The position numbers and the translations under genes were made by a program. A DNA stretch of 21,487 nucleotides from Roseicyclus sp041163945 (GTDB lineage Bacteria > Pseudomonadota > Alphaproteobacteria > Rhodobacterales > Rhodobacteraceae), in NCBI GenBank assembly GCA_041163945.1, contig JBEAQJ010000025.1:1-21487 (forward strand), read 5' to 3'. The notes under the pieces were generated by a model. The model searched no databases. It was not told the DNA's origin and worked only from the letters and a program-made list of their open reading frames with translations. Below are positions 7,865 through 15,092 of this stretch, in pieces; the first letter of the stretch is position 1, and each line of letters opens with the position of its first letter.

Positions 7865-8604
7865 CACCACGGGCGCTGATCACCGGGGGACAACAGGGCA
7901 TCGGGCTGGGCATCGCGCAGGCGCTGCATGGCGCGGGCTGGCAGGTATCCCTGGCCGCCGAGATGCCGGCTGACGCGGCCGCGGTCCGGGCCGCGCTGGC
8001 AAGCCTGCCGGGCGCGCGCTACCATCGGCATGATCTGCGCGACATCGCGGCGGTGGACGCGCTGCTGCACGATGTGGGCCCGGTCCACACGCTGGTGTCG
8101 AATGCCGGCGTGCCGGCCATGGTGCGCGGCGATCTGCTGGACATGCGCGCGGACAGCTTTGACCGCTGCATGGATGTCAACCTGCGCGGGGCGTTCTGGC
8201 TGGCGCAGGCGGTGGCGCGCCAGATGCTGGGCCTATCGGACGAACTTTATCGCGCGATCTGTTTCATCACCTCGGTCAGTGCCACGCTGGTGTCGCCCGA
8301 TCGGGCGGAATACTGCATCTCCAAGGCCGGGGCGGCCATGATGGCCCAGGCCTTTGCCGCCCGGCTGGCGCCCGAAGGCATCGGGGTGTTTGATATCCGC
8401 CCCGGGATCATCGCCACCCCCATGACCGCGCCCGTCGCCGCGCGTTACGATGCGCGCATGGCCGAAGGCCTGGTGCCCGCCGGCCGCTGGGGCACGCCCG
8501 CCGATGTCGCCCAAACCGTGCTTGCGCTGGCGCGCGGCGATCTGGCCTTTGCCACCGGCGCGGTCATTCCCGTCGATGGCGGCCTGTCCATTCACCGGCT
8601 TTAG
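7861..8604 (+). CDS. Short-chain dehydrogenase/reductase (FabG-like SDR)
   Basis: Classical SDR of 247 aa using NAD(H) or NADP(H). The cofactor motif TGGQQGIG is at 8-15, NAG follows beta strand 4, and the catalytic residues are Ser138, Tyr151 and Lys155 (ITSVSA and YCISKAG) with the usual 13-residue Ser-Tyr spacing. The end, GAVIPVDGGLSI, is the family C terminus. The start at 7861 overlaps the stop of the GMC gene by 4 bp, showing translational coupling. SDRs in sugar clusters usually interconvert hydroxyl and keto groups, and homologues are often misnamed 3-ketoacyl-ACP reductase. The position between two GMC genes suggests it acts on an oxidation intermediate (inference). Confidence 0.93.
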   Translation: MTPRALITGGQQGIGLGIAQALHGAGWQVSLAAEMPADAAAVRAALASLPGARYHRHDLRDIAAVDALLHDVGPVHTLVSNAGVPAMVRGDLLDMRADSFDRCMDVNLRGAFWLAQAVARQMLGLSDELYRAICFITSVSATLVSPDRAEYCISKAGAAMMAQAFAARLAPEGIGVFDIRPGIIATPMTAPVAARYDARMAEGLVPAGRWGTPADVAQTVLALARGDLAFATGAVIPVDGGLSIHRL

Positions 8605-8613
8605 GGATCCGAT

Positions 8614-10200
8614 ATGGCGCGGGGGTATGATTACATCATCATCGGGGGCGGCAGCGCCGGCTGCGTCCTGGCCGCCCGCCTGTCCGAAGACCCTTTGGTG
8701 CGGGTGCTTTTGCTGGAAGCGGGGGGGCGCGATCGCAACCCGCTGTTCCACCTGCCGGCCGGTTTTGCCAAGATGACCAAGGGGCTTGGGTCCTGGGGTT
8801 GGGAAACGGTGCCCCAGCGCCACATGAAGGGCCGCGTGTTCAACTATACCCAAGCCAAGGTCATCGGCGGCGGATCGTCGCTGAACGCACAGATCTACAC
8901 CCGCGGCAACGCGCAAGATTACGACGATTGGCGGCAAATGGGCTGCGATGGTTGGGGCTATGACGATGTTCTGCCCTATTTCCGCAAGGCCGAAGACAAC
9001 GACACCTACAACGACCGATACCATGGCCAGGGTGGGCCCTTGGGCGTGTCGCAACCCATTGCACCGCTTCCCATTTGCGAGGCCTATTTCGAAGCCGCGG
9101 CGGCGCTTGGTATTCCGCGCAACCTTGATGTGAATGGCGCCCGGCAAGATGGCGTCGCCTACTACCAGCTGACCCAGCGCAAGGCGCGCCGATCCTCGGC
9201 TGCGATGGCCTATCTTGCGCCCAATGCCGGCCGGGCGAACCTGACCGTGCAGACCGGCGCAACCGTCCGGCGCATCACGCTGAACGCAGGCCGGGCCACG
9301 GGCGTCGTGCTGTTGGACGGCACGCAGATCACCGCCACGCAAGAGGTGATCCTGGCATCGGGCGCAATCGGTTCGCCGCGTCTTTTGCAACTGTCGGGCA
9401 TCGGTCCGGCCGATGATCTTCACGCGCTTGGCATCCCCGTGGTCCTGGACCAGCCCGGGGTGGGGGCCAACCTGCAAGATCACCTTGATCTTTACTGCAT
9501 CGTCGAACTGACCGGCCCCCACAGCTATGATCGCTACGCCAAGCCGCATCTGGCGCTGATGGCGGGGCTGCAATACCTGTTGACGCGCACCGGCCCGGTC
9601 GCATCCTCGCTGTTCGAAACGGGCGGCTTCTGGTATGCCGACCCCGATGCCAGATCCCCCGATATCCAGCTGCATCTTGGGCTGGGAACCGGGATCGAGA
9701 AAGGTGTCGCCACCATGCCCCAGGGCGGCGTGACGCTGAACAGTTGCCACCTGCGGCCAAGATCACGCGGCACGGTGCGGCTGGCCTCGGCCGATCCGAC
9801 CGCGGCGCCGTTGATCGACCCCAATTACCTGCAAGATCCCCATGACCGCGCGATGTCGATCCGGGGCCTGAAGCTGACGCAGGCGATCATGGCGCAAGCG
9901 CCCTTGGCCAAATATGTGCTGGCCGAACGCTTGCCCGGCCCCGATGTCAGGACCGAGCAAGAATATTTCGATTTCATCTGCGCCCATTCCAAGACCTCGC
10001 ATCACTGTGCCGGCACCTGCCGGATGGGATCGGACGGCGCGGCGGTGGTCGACACCCGGCTGCGCCTGAACGGGGTCGATGCGCTGCGGGTGGTGGACAA
10101 TTCCATCATGCCGACGGTGATTTCGTCCAACACCAACGCGGCGGCCATCATGATCGGGGAAAAAGCCGCCGACATGATCCGCCAGGATGCAAGGGGCTGA
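8614..10200 (+). CDS. GMC family oxidoreductase, choline-dehydrogenase-like (second)
   Basis: FAD-dependent alcohol dehydrogenase of 528 aa, close to the BetA/AlkJ-type length. FAD motif YIIIGGGSAGC (GGGSAG at 11-16) and LLLEAGG are N-terminal. The GMC signature GGGSSLNAQIYTRG lies near residue 86, and the second signature ASGAIGSPRLLQLSGIG near 249. The catalytic pair is His464 (HHCAGTCRMG) and Asn508 (SNTNAAAIMIGEK). The gene starts 9 bp after the SDR stop and ends 2 bp before the DUF993 gene. Although choline dehydrogenase is the best-known relative, a sugar operon with a sugar ABC importer makes a carbohydrate-derived or aliphatic alcohol more likely (inference). Confidence 0.94.
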   Translation: MARGYDYIIIGGGSAGCVLAARLSEDPLVRVLLLEAGGRDRNPLFHLPAGFAKMTKGLGSWGWETVPQRHMKGRVFNYTQAKVIGGGSSLNAQIYTRGNAQDYDDWRQMGCDGWGYDDVLPYFRKAEDNDTYNDRYHGQGGPLGVSQPIAPLPICEAYFEAAAALGIPRNLDVNGARQDGVAYYQLTQRKARRSSAAMAYLAPNAGRANLTVQTGATVRRITLNAGRATGVVLLDGTQITATQEVILASGAIGSPRLLQLSGIGPADDLHALGIPVVLDQPGVGANLQDHLDLYCIVELTGPHSYDRYAKPHLALMAGLQYLLTRTGPVASSLFETGGFWYADPDARSPDIQLHLGLGTGIEKGVATMPQGGVTLNSCHLRPRSRGTVRLASADPTAAPLIDPNYLQDPHDRAMSIRGLKLTQAIMAQAPLAKYVLAERLPGPDVRTEQEYFDFICAHSKTSHHCAGTCRMGSDGAAVVDTRLRLNGVDALRVVDNSIMPTVISSNTNAAAIMIGEKAADMIRQDARG

Positions 10201-10202
10201 CG

Positions 10203-11366
10203 ATGCTGTTGCCGACCTATGCCGGAACGCTGGAAGATTATCGGCTGACGGGCACGCCGCTGGTGCCGCGCGCGCCGCGCGTGCCCCTGACCCGTACGGC
10301 CTTTGCCGCCGCGCATGTGATCAGCGATCCGCTGGCCGAACGCGACCCCTGGTCGGGCCGGCCCGCCATCGATTGGGATGCGACCTTGGCGTTTCGTCAC
10401 GGGCTTTGGGATCAGGGGCTTTCGCTGGCCGAAGCCATGGACACCGCCCAGCGCGGCATGGGCGTGGATTGGCCGACGGCGCGCGAGTTGATCCAGCGCA
10501 CCCTGGCGGCGGCCCGCGCCCACCCGATGCGCCCGCGCGTGGCCTGTGGGGCAGGGACCGACCACATGCCGCCCGCAGCGCTTGACAGTCTGGACGCCAT
10601 CATCGCGGCCTATCGCAGCCAAATGGAAACGATCGAGGCGGCCGGGGGGCAGATCATCTTGATGGCCAGCCGCGCACTGCCGGCGATCCAGGCGGGGCCG
10701 GCCGATTACGCCCATGTCTATGACCGCCTGATCGACGACGCGGCATCCCCCGTGATCTTGCATTGGTTGGGCGAGATGTTCGACCCGGCCCTGACCGGCT
10801 ATTGGGGGGCCAGCGATATTCAGGCGGCCAATGCGATCGTGCTGGATCTGATCCGGCGCCACGCCGCCAAGATCGACGGGATCAAGATCAGCCTGCTGGA
10901 CCAAGCCCATGAAGAGGCATTTCGCGCCCGCCTGCCGGCCGGGGTGCGTCTGTACACCGGCGATGACTTCAACTACGCCGCCTTGATCCGGGGCGATGGG
11001 GCCCATCATTCGCATGCGCTGTTGGGGATTTTCGCCGCCATCGCGCCGGCCGCCGCGCAGGCGCTCGAGGCCTTGGCGCTGGGGGATCTTGCGGCCTACG
11101 ACCGGCTTTTGGCGCCCACCGTGCCGCTCAGCCGCGAAATCTTTCGGGCGCCGACGCGCTTTTACAAGGCTGGCATCGCGTTCTTGAGCTGGCTGAACGG
11201 CGCGCAAGCGCATTTCGTCATGCCGGGCGGGCTGCAATCGGCCCGCGACATCACCCATTACGCGGAAGTCTATCGGCTTGCCGATCGGGCCGGTCTGCTG
11301 ATCCAGCCGGATCTGGCCGAAAAACGCCTGCGCAGCCTGCTGGTCACGCAGGGGATCGACCGCTAA
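10203..11366 (+). CDS. DUF993 family protein (dihydrodipicolinate-synthase-like aldolase)
   Basis: 387-aa protein of the DUF993 family, which belongs to the DapA/N-acetylneuraminate lyase (TIM-barrel) superfamily. The superfamily Schiff-base lysine appears to be Lys228 in KIDGIKISLLD, matching the GIK motif on beta strand 6 of DapA-like lyases. The typical YNxP stretch is replaced by ILHWLGEMFD, so the substrate differs from DapA. An N-terminal extension of about 100 residues before the barrel is characteristic of DUF993. It starts 2 bp after the GMC stop with AAGGGG upstream, and ends 9 bp before the second LacI gene. A retro-aldol cleavage of an oxidised sugar acid or keto sugar is plausible, but I know of no assigned reaction for the family with certainty. 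Confidence 0.85.
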   Translation: MLLPTYAGTLEDYRLTGTPLVPRAPRVPLTRTAFAAAHVISDPLAERDPWSGRPAIDWDATLAFRHGLWDQGLSLAEAMDTAQRGMGVDWPTARELIQRTLAAARAHPMRPRVACGAGTDHMPPAALDSLDAIIAAYRSQMETIEAAGGQIILMASRALPAIQAGPADYAHVYDRLIDDAASPVILHWLGEMFDPALTGYWGASDIQAANAIVLDLIRRHAAKIDGIKISLLDQAHEEAFRARLPAGVRLYTGDDFNYAALIRGDGAHHSHALLGIFAAIAPAAAQALEALALGDLAAYDRLLAPTVPLSREIFRAPTRFYKAGIAFLSWLNGAQAHFVMPGGLQSARDITHYAEVYRLADRAGLLIQPDLAEKRLRSLLVTQGIDR

Positions 11367-11375
11367 CAAGGGCGC

Positions 11376-12389
11376 ATGAAACGTCGCCCCACCATCATGG
11401 ATGTCGCGGCCCGTGCGGGCGTGTCGAAATCGACCGTGTCGCTGGTGTTGCAAGGCTCACCGCAGGTCAAGCCCGACACCCGCGCGGCCGTGCGCCTGGC
11501 CATGGCCGATCTCGGCTATGTCTACAACCGCGCTGCGGCCAACCTGCGCTCGGCCTCGGTCGGGCTGGTCGGATTGGTGATCAACGACCTGCGCAACCCG
11601 TTTTTCACCGAATTTGCCACCACCTTGCAAATGACGCTGGCCGCCCAGGGCTATGCCACCGTCATCGCGAATTCCGACGAAGACCCGGTGCTGCAAGCCA
11701 AGCTTGTGGGCTCGATGATCGAGCATGGTGTGTCGGCGCTGGTGATTTCACCCGCCTATGGCGATGGCAGCGATACCTTCGACCTTTTGGCGCGCAGCGG
11801 CCTGCCGATCTGCCAGGTGCTGCGCAAGGGGGATGCGCGCACCGATCTGTTTCCGTTTTCGAGCTTCGATTATGGCGCGGGCAGCATCGCGGCCACGCGT
11901 CACCTGATCGAACAGGGCGCCCGCAACATCGCCTTTGTCGGCGGTCTGCCGGGGCGTGCGATCACCGAGGAACGCAAATCGGGCTGGCGGGCCGTGTTGG
12001 GTGCGGCCGCGCTGCCAGAGGTGGCGCTGCATGGCAAATCGACGCGCGCCTTCGGGCTGTCGGCCGCCGATCGGCTGATGGCCGAACATCCGCAGGTCGA
12101 CGGGGCGGTCTGCTTCAATGATCTGGTGGCGCTGGGTCTGGTCGCGGGTTTTGCGCGGGCCGGCCGCGGCGTGGGGAAGGGGTTTGGCGTCGTGGGCTTT
12201 GACGACATCGAAGAAGCCAGCCAAAGCTGGCCACCGCTGACATCGGTGGCCTGTGATATCGCGGGTTTTGCCCGTGACACGGCCCATCGGCTGTTGCGCT
12301 GGATGGTCGACGGGCAGCGCCCCGAACCCGAAGGGCGCAGCCCCGTGCGCCTGGTGATCCGCGCCTCCAGCCTTGGCGATGGTCGATGA
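11376..12389 (+). CDS. LacI family transcriptional regulator (second, last gene of the operon)
   Basis: 337-aa LacI/GalR-type regulator. The helix-turn-helix and hinge occupy residues about 6-60 (TIMDVAARAGVSKSTVSLVL, LGYVYNRAAANLRS). The effector domain begins at VGLVGLVINDLRNPFF and contains the family motif VVGFDDIEEASQSWPPLT near residue 270. AAGGGCGC precedes the ATG, and the gap to the DUF993 gene is 9 bp, so it is probably co-transcribed with the catabolic genes and feeds back on them. It is not a close copy of the divergent regulator; the two likely sense different compounds or bind different sites (inference). Confidence 0.94.
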   Translation: MKRRPTIMDVAARAGVSKSTVSLVLQGSPQVKPDTRAAVRLAMADLGYVYNRAAANLRSASVGLVGLVINDLRNPFFTEFATTLQMTLAAQGYATVIANSDEDPVLQAKLVGSMIEHGVSALVISPAYGDGSDTFDLLARSGLPICQVLRKGDARTDLFPFSSFDYGAGSIAATRHLIEQGARNIAFVGGLPGRAITEERKSGWRAVLGAAALPEVALHGKSTRAFGLSAADRLMAEHPQVDGAVCFNDLVALGLVAGFARAGRGVGKGFGVVGFDDIEEASQSWPPLTSVACDIAGFARDTAHRLLRWMVDGQRPEPEGRSPVRLVIRASSLGDGR

Positions 12390-12594
12390 TCTTGCGCCTG
12401 TGCGGCGGCGTTGGGCCTGGCCCCTACGGGCGACGGGGGGATCGGGGGGATGGCCTGCTGCCCGCCCGGGTCATTGGTGGGGCGGTCCTGCGGGCATCTT
12501 CGTGGCCGACCTGTCGGTGTGAGGGATCGGCCTCGGTCCGAACAGGGCAGGCGCGCTGACCAGCAGGCGCGACAGGCGGCAAAGCGAAAGGGGA

Positions 12595-12668
12595 TGGAGC
12601 GGGTAGCGGGAATCGAACCCGCGCGTTCAGCTTGGGAAGCTGACAGGCTACCATTACATCATACCCGC
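12595..12668 (-). tRNA. tRNA-Gly (anticodon CCC)
   Basis: Complete 74-nt cloverleaf on the minus strand including an encoded CCA (12595-12597). The 7-bp acceptor stem is GCGGGTA/TACCCGC, the anticodon stem TCAGC/GCTGA encloses loop TTCCCAA with anticodon CCC (12634-12636), and the T arm is CGGGTTCGATTCCCG. It decodes GGG. The body ends with discriminator U. It is probably a single-gene unit, transcribed from the promoter just upstream at 12680-12709. Confidence 0.97.
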
Positions 12669-12679
12669 CTGATGCCGCC

Positions 12680-12709
12680 CAGATAGGCCCGCGGGGGCGG
12701 GCCCGTCAA
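12680..12709 (-). promoter_or_regulatory. Sigma-70-like promoter of the tRNA-Gly gene
   Basis: On the minus strand TTGACG (12704-12709) and TATCTG (12680-12685) are separated by 18 bp, or 17 bp if CTATCT is the -10. The predicted start lies a few bases before the mature tRNA end at 12668. The spacer contains a perfect hairpin (see the next entry). Confidence 0.65.
12686..12703 (-). terminator. Hairpin downstream of the activator gene, inside the tRNA promoter spacer
   Basis: A 7-bp perfect stem GGCCCGC/GCGGGCC with a CCCC loop lies 36 bp after the stop of the corrinoid-activator gene. It may be that operon's transcript end, although only weak U content follows (CCTATCTG). The same bases form the spacer of the tRNA promoter. 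Confidence 0.4.
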
Positions 12710-12738
12710 GGCCCGTCCATGGCCCGGCCGTGGCCTGC

Positions 12739-14793
12739 CTAGCCGCGCCGCCGCCGGCGACGCCCGGCGCCGTCGTCTTCGCCCGGTGCGCTGCCCGACG
12801 CGCCGAAGGCCACGCGCGGCAGCGTGACGATCTTGCCCAGTTCCGGGAAGGGGTCGGTGGCATGCGGGATCGCGTTGGCGTTGACGAAATGGTCCTGAAA
12901 GCCCGGTTCGATGGCGGTTTCGATCTTGTCGATCGTCTTGACCACGGATTCGATCCGAAGCCGCGCCGCGCGATTGCACAGCGCGATGCGCGCACCATGA
13001 CCGGCGGCGTTGCCGGCGCTTGTGACCCGGTCAAGGGCGGCGTCGGGGATCATGCCCAGAACCATGGCATGTTTGGGGCTGATATGGGCGCCAAAGGCAC
13101 CGGCCAGCACCACACGCTCCACCCGGTCCACGCCGCGCTTGTCCATCAGCAGCCGGGCCCCGGCATAAAGGGCCGATTTGGCCAGTTGAATGGCGCGGAT
13201 ATCGCCCTGGGTCACGGTGATGCGCGGCCCGCCGGTGTCGGTGCCATCGTGCACCAGATAGGCAAAGGTGCGACCGGTGGCTTCGCAGCGCGCCGTGCCC
13301 GTGGCCGCAGGGCCGCCGATCAGGCCCGACGCGTCCAAAATGCCTGCCATGCGCATTTCGGCCACCGCCTCGATGATGCCGGACCCGCAAATGCCGGTCA
13401 CGCCGGTGTCCTTCGTGGCCGCGGCAAAGCCTGGATCTGTCGACCACAGATCGCAGCCGATCACCTTGAACCGGGGTTCCTTGGTGGTCGGGTCGATCTC
13501 GATCCGTTCGATGGCGCCCGGCGCGGCGCGTTGGCCGGCGCTGATCTGTGCCCCCTCGAAGGCGGGGCCGGTGGGCGAGGAACAGGCCAGCACGCCCGAC
13601 CGGTCGCCCAGCAAGATCTCGGCATTGGTGCCCACATCGACGATCAAGGTCAGCGCATCGGCATCTTGCGGTTCTTCCGACAGGGCCACGGCGGCGGCAT
13701 CCGCGCCCACATGGCCAGCGATGCAGGGCAGGATATAGACCTGCGCGGTGGGTGCGATGGTGTTCAGCCCGATCTGGGACGCGGCCAGCGTCAGGCTGTC
13801 GGATGTGGCCAGCGCAAAGGGCGCCTGGCCCAGCTCGACCGGGTCGATGCCGAGCAGCAGGTGATGCATCACCGGGTTGCACACGATCACGGTTTCAAAG
13901 ATCAGGCTCGGGTCGATGCCGGCTTCGGCCGCGATATCGACGGCCAGGCGCGCAATCGCCTGCTGCACCGCTTCGGTCAGTTCCCGGTCGCCGCCGGGGT
14001 TCATCATCACATAGGACACCCGGCTCATCAGATCTTCGCCAAAGCGGATCTGCGGGTTCATCAGACCCGCAGAGGCGCAGACATGGCCATCGCTCAGGTC
14101 GCACAGATGCGCCGCGATCGTCGTCGAGCCAAGGTCGATGGCCAGCCCGTATAGCCCGGCTTCGTGCAGGCCCGGCCAAATGCCAAGGATCTGATGCGTG
14201 TCCGATTGCGCAGGCTGGTGCAGGGCCACGCTGACCTGCCACTGACCCTTGCGCAGGGCCGGTTGCAGCTTTTGCAGCACATGCAGGGGGGCGGTGACAT
14301 CGGCGATCTGCCATTGCGCGCGCAGGGCGGTCTTGAGCCGTTCGAAATCGCCCGAGGGCTCATGCATGTCGGGTTCGGCGACCTCGACCAGCACCAACCG
14401 CGTGGCGGGATCCATGGTGATCGGGCGGGCCGATGCTGCCTTGCGCACCACCTGCCGGTGGACCTGGCTTTCGGGGGGCACATCGATGACGATATCGCCC
14501 TGAACGGTCGCCTGACAGCCCAAGCGCCGGCCCGGCTTCAGCCCCCGCACGCGGTGGTAGCGGTCTTCGACGGCGTTCCATTCCGAAAGCGCACCGGCCT
14601 GCACCGTGACGCCATGCTTGGGAAAATCGCCATAGGCGGGGATGATCTGGCACTTCGAGCAGATGCCGCGCCCGCCGCAGACGCTGTCGAGATCGACGCC
14701 GAGCTGCCGCGCGGCGGTCAGGATCGGCGTGCCGACGGCAAAGCGGCCCCGCTTTCCCGAGGGCGTGAAGATGACAAGCGGGTCTTGGGTCAT
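12739..14793 (-). CDS. ASKHA-domain corrinoid-protein reductive activator (RACo/RamA-like) with [2Fe-2S] domain
   Basis: 684-aa protein that by family knowledge reduces inactive Co(II) corrinoid to Co(I) in an ATP-dependent way for corrinoid methyltransferase systems. Residues 1-95 are a ferredoxin domain with [2Fe-2S] ligands Cys39, Cys45, Cys48 and Cys93 (CGGRGICSKC, RRLGC). A linker leads to the DUF4445/ASKHA ATPase region with phosphate motifs LAIDLGSTTIAAHL, LIVDVGTNAEILLG, CGSGIIEAVAEM and VLAGAFGAHI. The last residues, GAGRRRRRRG, form an arginine-rich tail also seen on the methyltransferase of this operon. The start at 14793 fits the usual N terminus (DPLVIFTPSGKRGRF), but the Shine-Dalgarno is weak (GGATTGAG), and the ATG overlaps the stop of the doubtful upstream ORF. 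Its corrinoid-protein partner is not encoded in the window. Confidence 0.93.
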   Translation of the reverse strand: MTQDPLVIFTPSGKRGRFAVGTPILTAARQLGVDLDSVCGGRGICSKCQIIPAYGDFPKHGVTVQAGALSEWNAVEDRYHRVRGLKPGRRLGCQATVQGDIVIDVPPESQVHRQVVRKAASARPITMDPATRLVLVEVAEPDMHEPSGDFERLKTALRAQWQIADVTAPLHVLQKLQPALRKGQWQVSVALHQPAQSDTHQILGIWPGLHEAGLYGLAIDLGSTTIAAHLCDLSDGHVCASAGLMNPQIRFGEDLMSRVSYVMMNPGGDRELTEAVQQAIARLAVDIAAEAGIDPSLIFETVIVCNPVMHHLLLGIDPVELGQAPFALATSDSLTLAASQIGLNTIAPTAQVYILPCIAGHVGADAAAVALSEEPQDADALTLIVDVGTNAEILLGDRSGVLACSSPTGPAFEGAQISAGQRAAPGAIERIEIDPTTKEPRFKVIGCDLWSTDPGFAAATKDTGVTGICGSGIIEAVAEMRMAGILDASGLIGGPAATGTARCEATGRTFAYLVHDGTDTGGPRITVTQGDIRAIQLAKSALYAGARLLMDKRGVDRVERVVLAGAFGAHISPKHAMVLGMIPDAALDRVTSAGNAAGHGARIALCNRAARLRIESVVKTIDKIETAIEPGFQDHFVNANAIPHATDPFPELGKIVTLPRVAFGASGSAPGEDDGAGRRRRRRG

Positions 14794-15092
14794 GGCAAGC
14801 GCTCAATCCGGGGATGCGAATTTTCGTCTGAAAATTCGGGTTGGGCGAAAATTCGTACGAATTTTCGGATCAGAACAGGATGTTTATGGGGCGCGCGGTG
14901 CAAAAGACCACATGCCGCCCGTGGCATTTCACCAAAGGCCAGACGCGGCGGCGCAACGCGCCGCCATGGCGGGCGATCTTGGCCGATACCACCCGATCGA
15001 GCCAAGGACGGGATGGCACGGCCAGGGCGGGGCGCCGCATGGGCATGCCCGCCAGCCTTGCGTCGCTTGGCAAAGATCGGGTGAGCGCCCAT
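14790..15092 (-). CDS. Doubtful 100-codon ORF bridging the methyltransferase and activator genes
   Basis: An open frame starts with ATG in a TGATG overlap with the methyltransferase stop (15094-15090) and ends in an ATGA overlap with the activator start (14793-14790), so it fills the 298-bp gap exactly. Against it: the product is rich in Pro, Arg, His and Ala with no recognised domain. G/C at third positions over the first 70 codons is about 61% by my count, lower than in a neighbouring gene stretch I sampled (about 75%). GAGGG is too close to the ATG, and the last third encodes the two hairpins of locus 2 (IRKFVRIFAQPEFSDEN). It may be a spurious or decayed frame; the gap may instead be an untranslated leader. 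Confidence 0.2.
   Translation of the reverse strand: MGAHPIFAKRRKAGGHAHAAPRPGRAIPSLARSGGIGQDRPPWRRVAPPRLAFGEMPRAACGLLHRAPHKHPVLIRKFVRIFAQPEFSDENSHPRIERLP
14817..14867 (-). repeat. Tandem hairpin repeat, locus 2
   Basis: Two perfect 9-bp inverted repeats, 7 bp apart. One is CGAATTTTC-GTCT-GAAAATTCG (14817-14838). The other is CGAAAATTC-GTAC-GAATTTTCG (14846-14867), itself a 22-bp perfect palindrome. They are A/T-rich in a G/C-rich genome and lie 24-74 bp upstream of the activator start codon on the minus strand. The arms of the two hairpins are interchangeable, so alternative pairing between them is possible. They share the TTTC-N4-GAAA or AATTC-N4-GAATT layout with locus 1. Confidence 0.8.

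Noticed and set aside
12390..12594. Intergenic stretch after the second LacI gene, with GCAGGCGCG repeated at 12547 and 12563
   Set aside because: Short direct repeat easily expected in G/C-rich DNA; no gene, RNA fold or clear terminator recognised here.
12411..12686. A 91-codon + strand ORF reading RVAGIEPARSAWEADRL near its end
   Set aside because: It is the antisense reading of the tRNA-Gly gene, a well-known type of spurious protein; no ribosome site or domain supports it.
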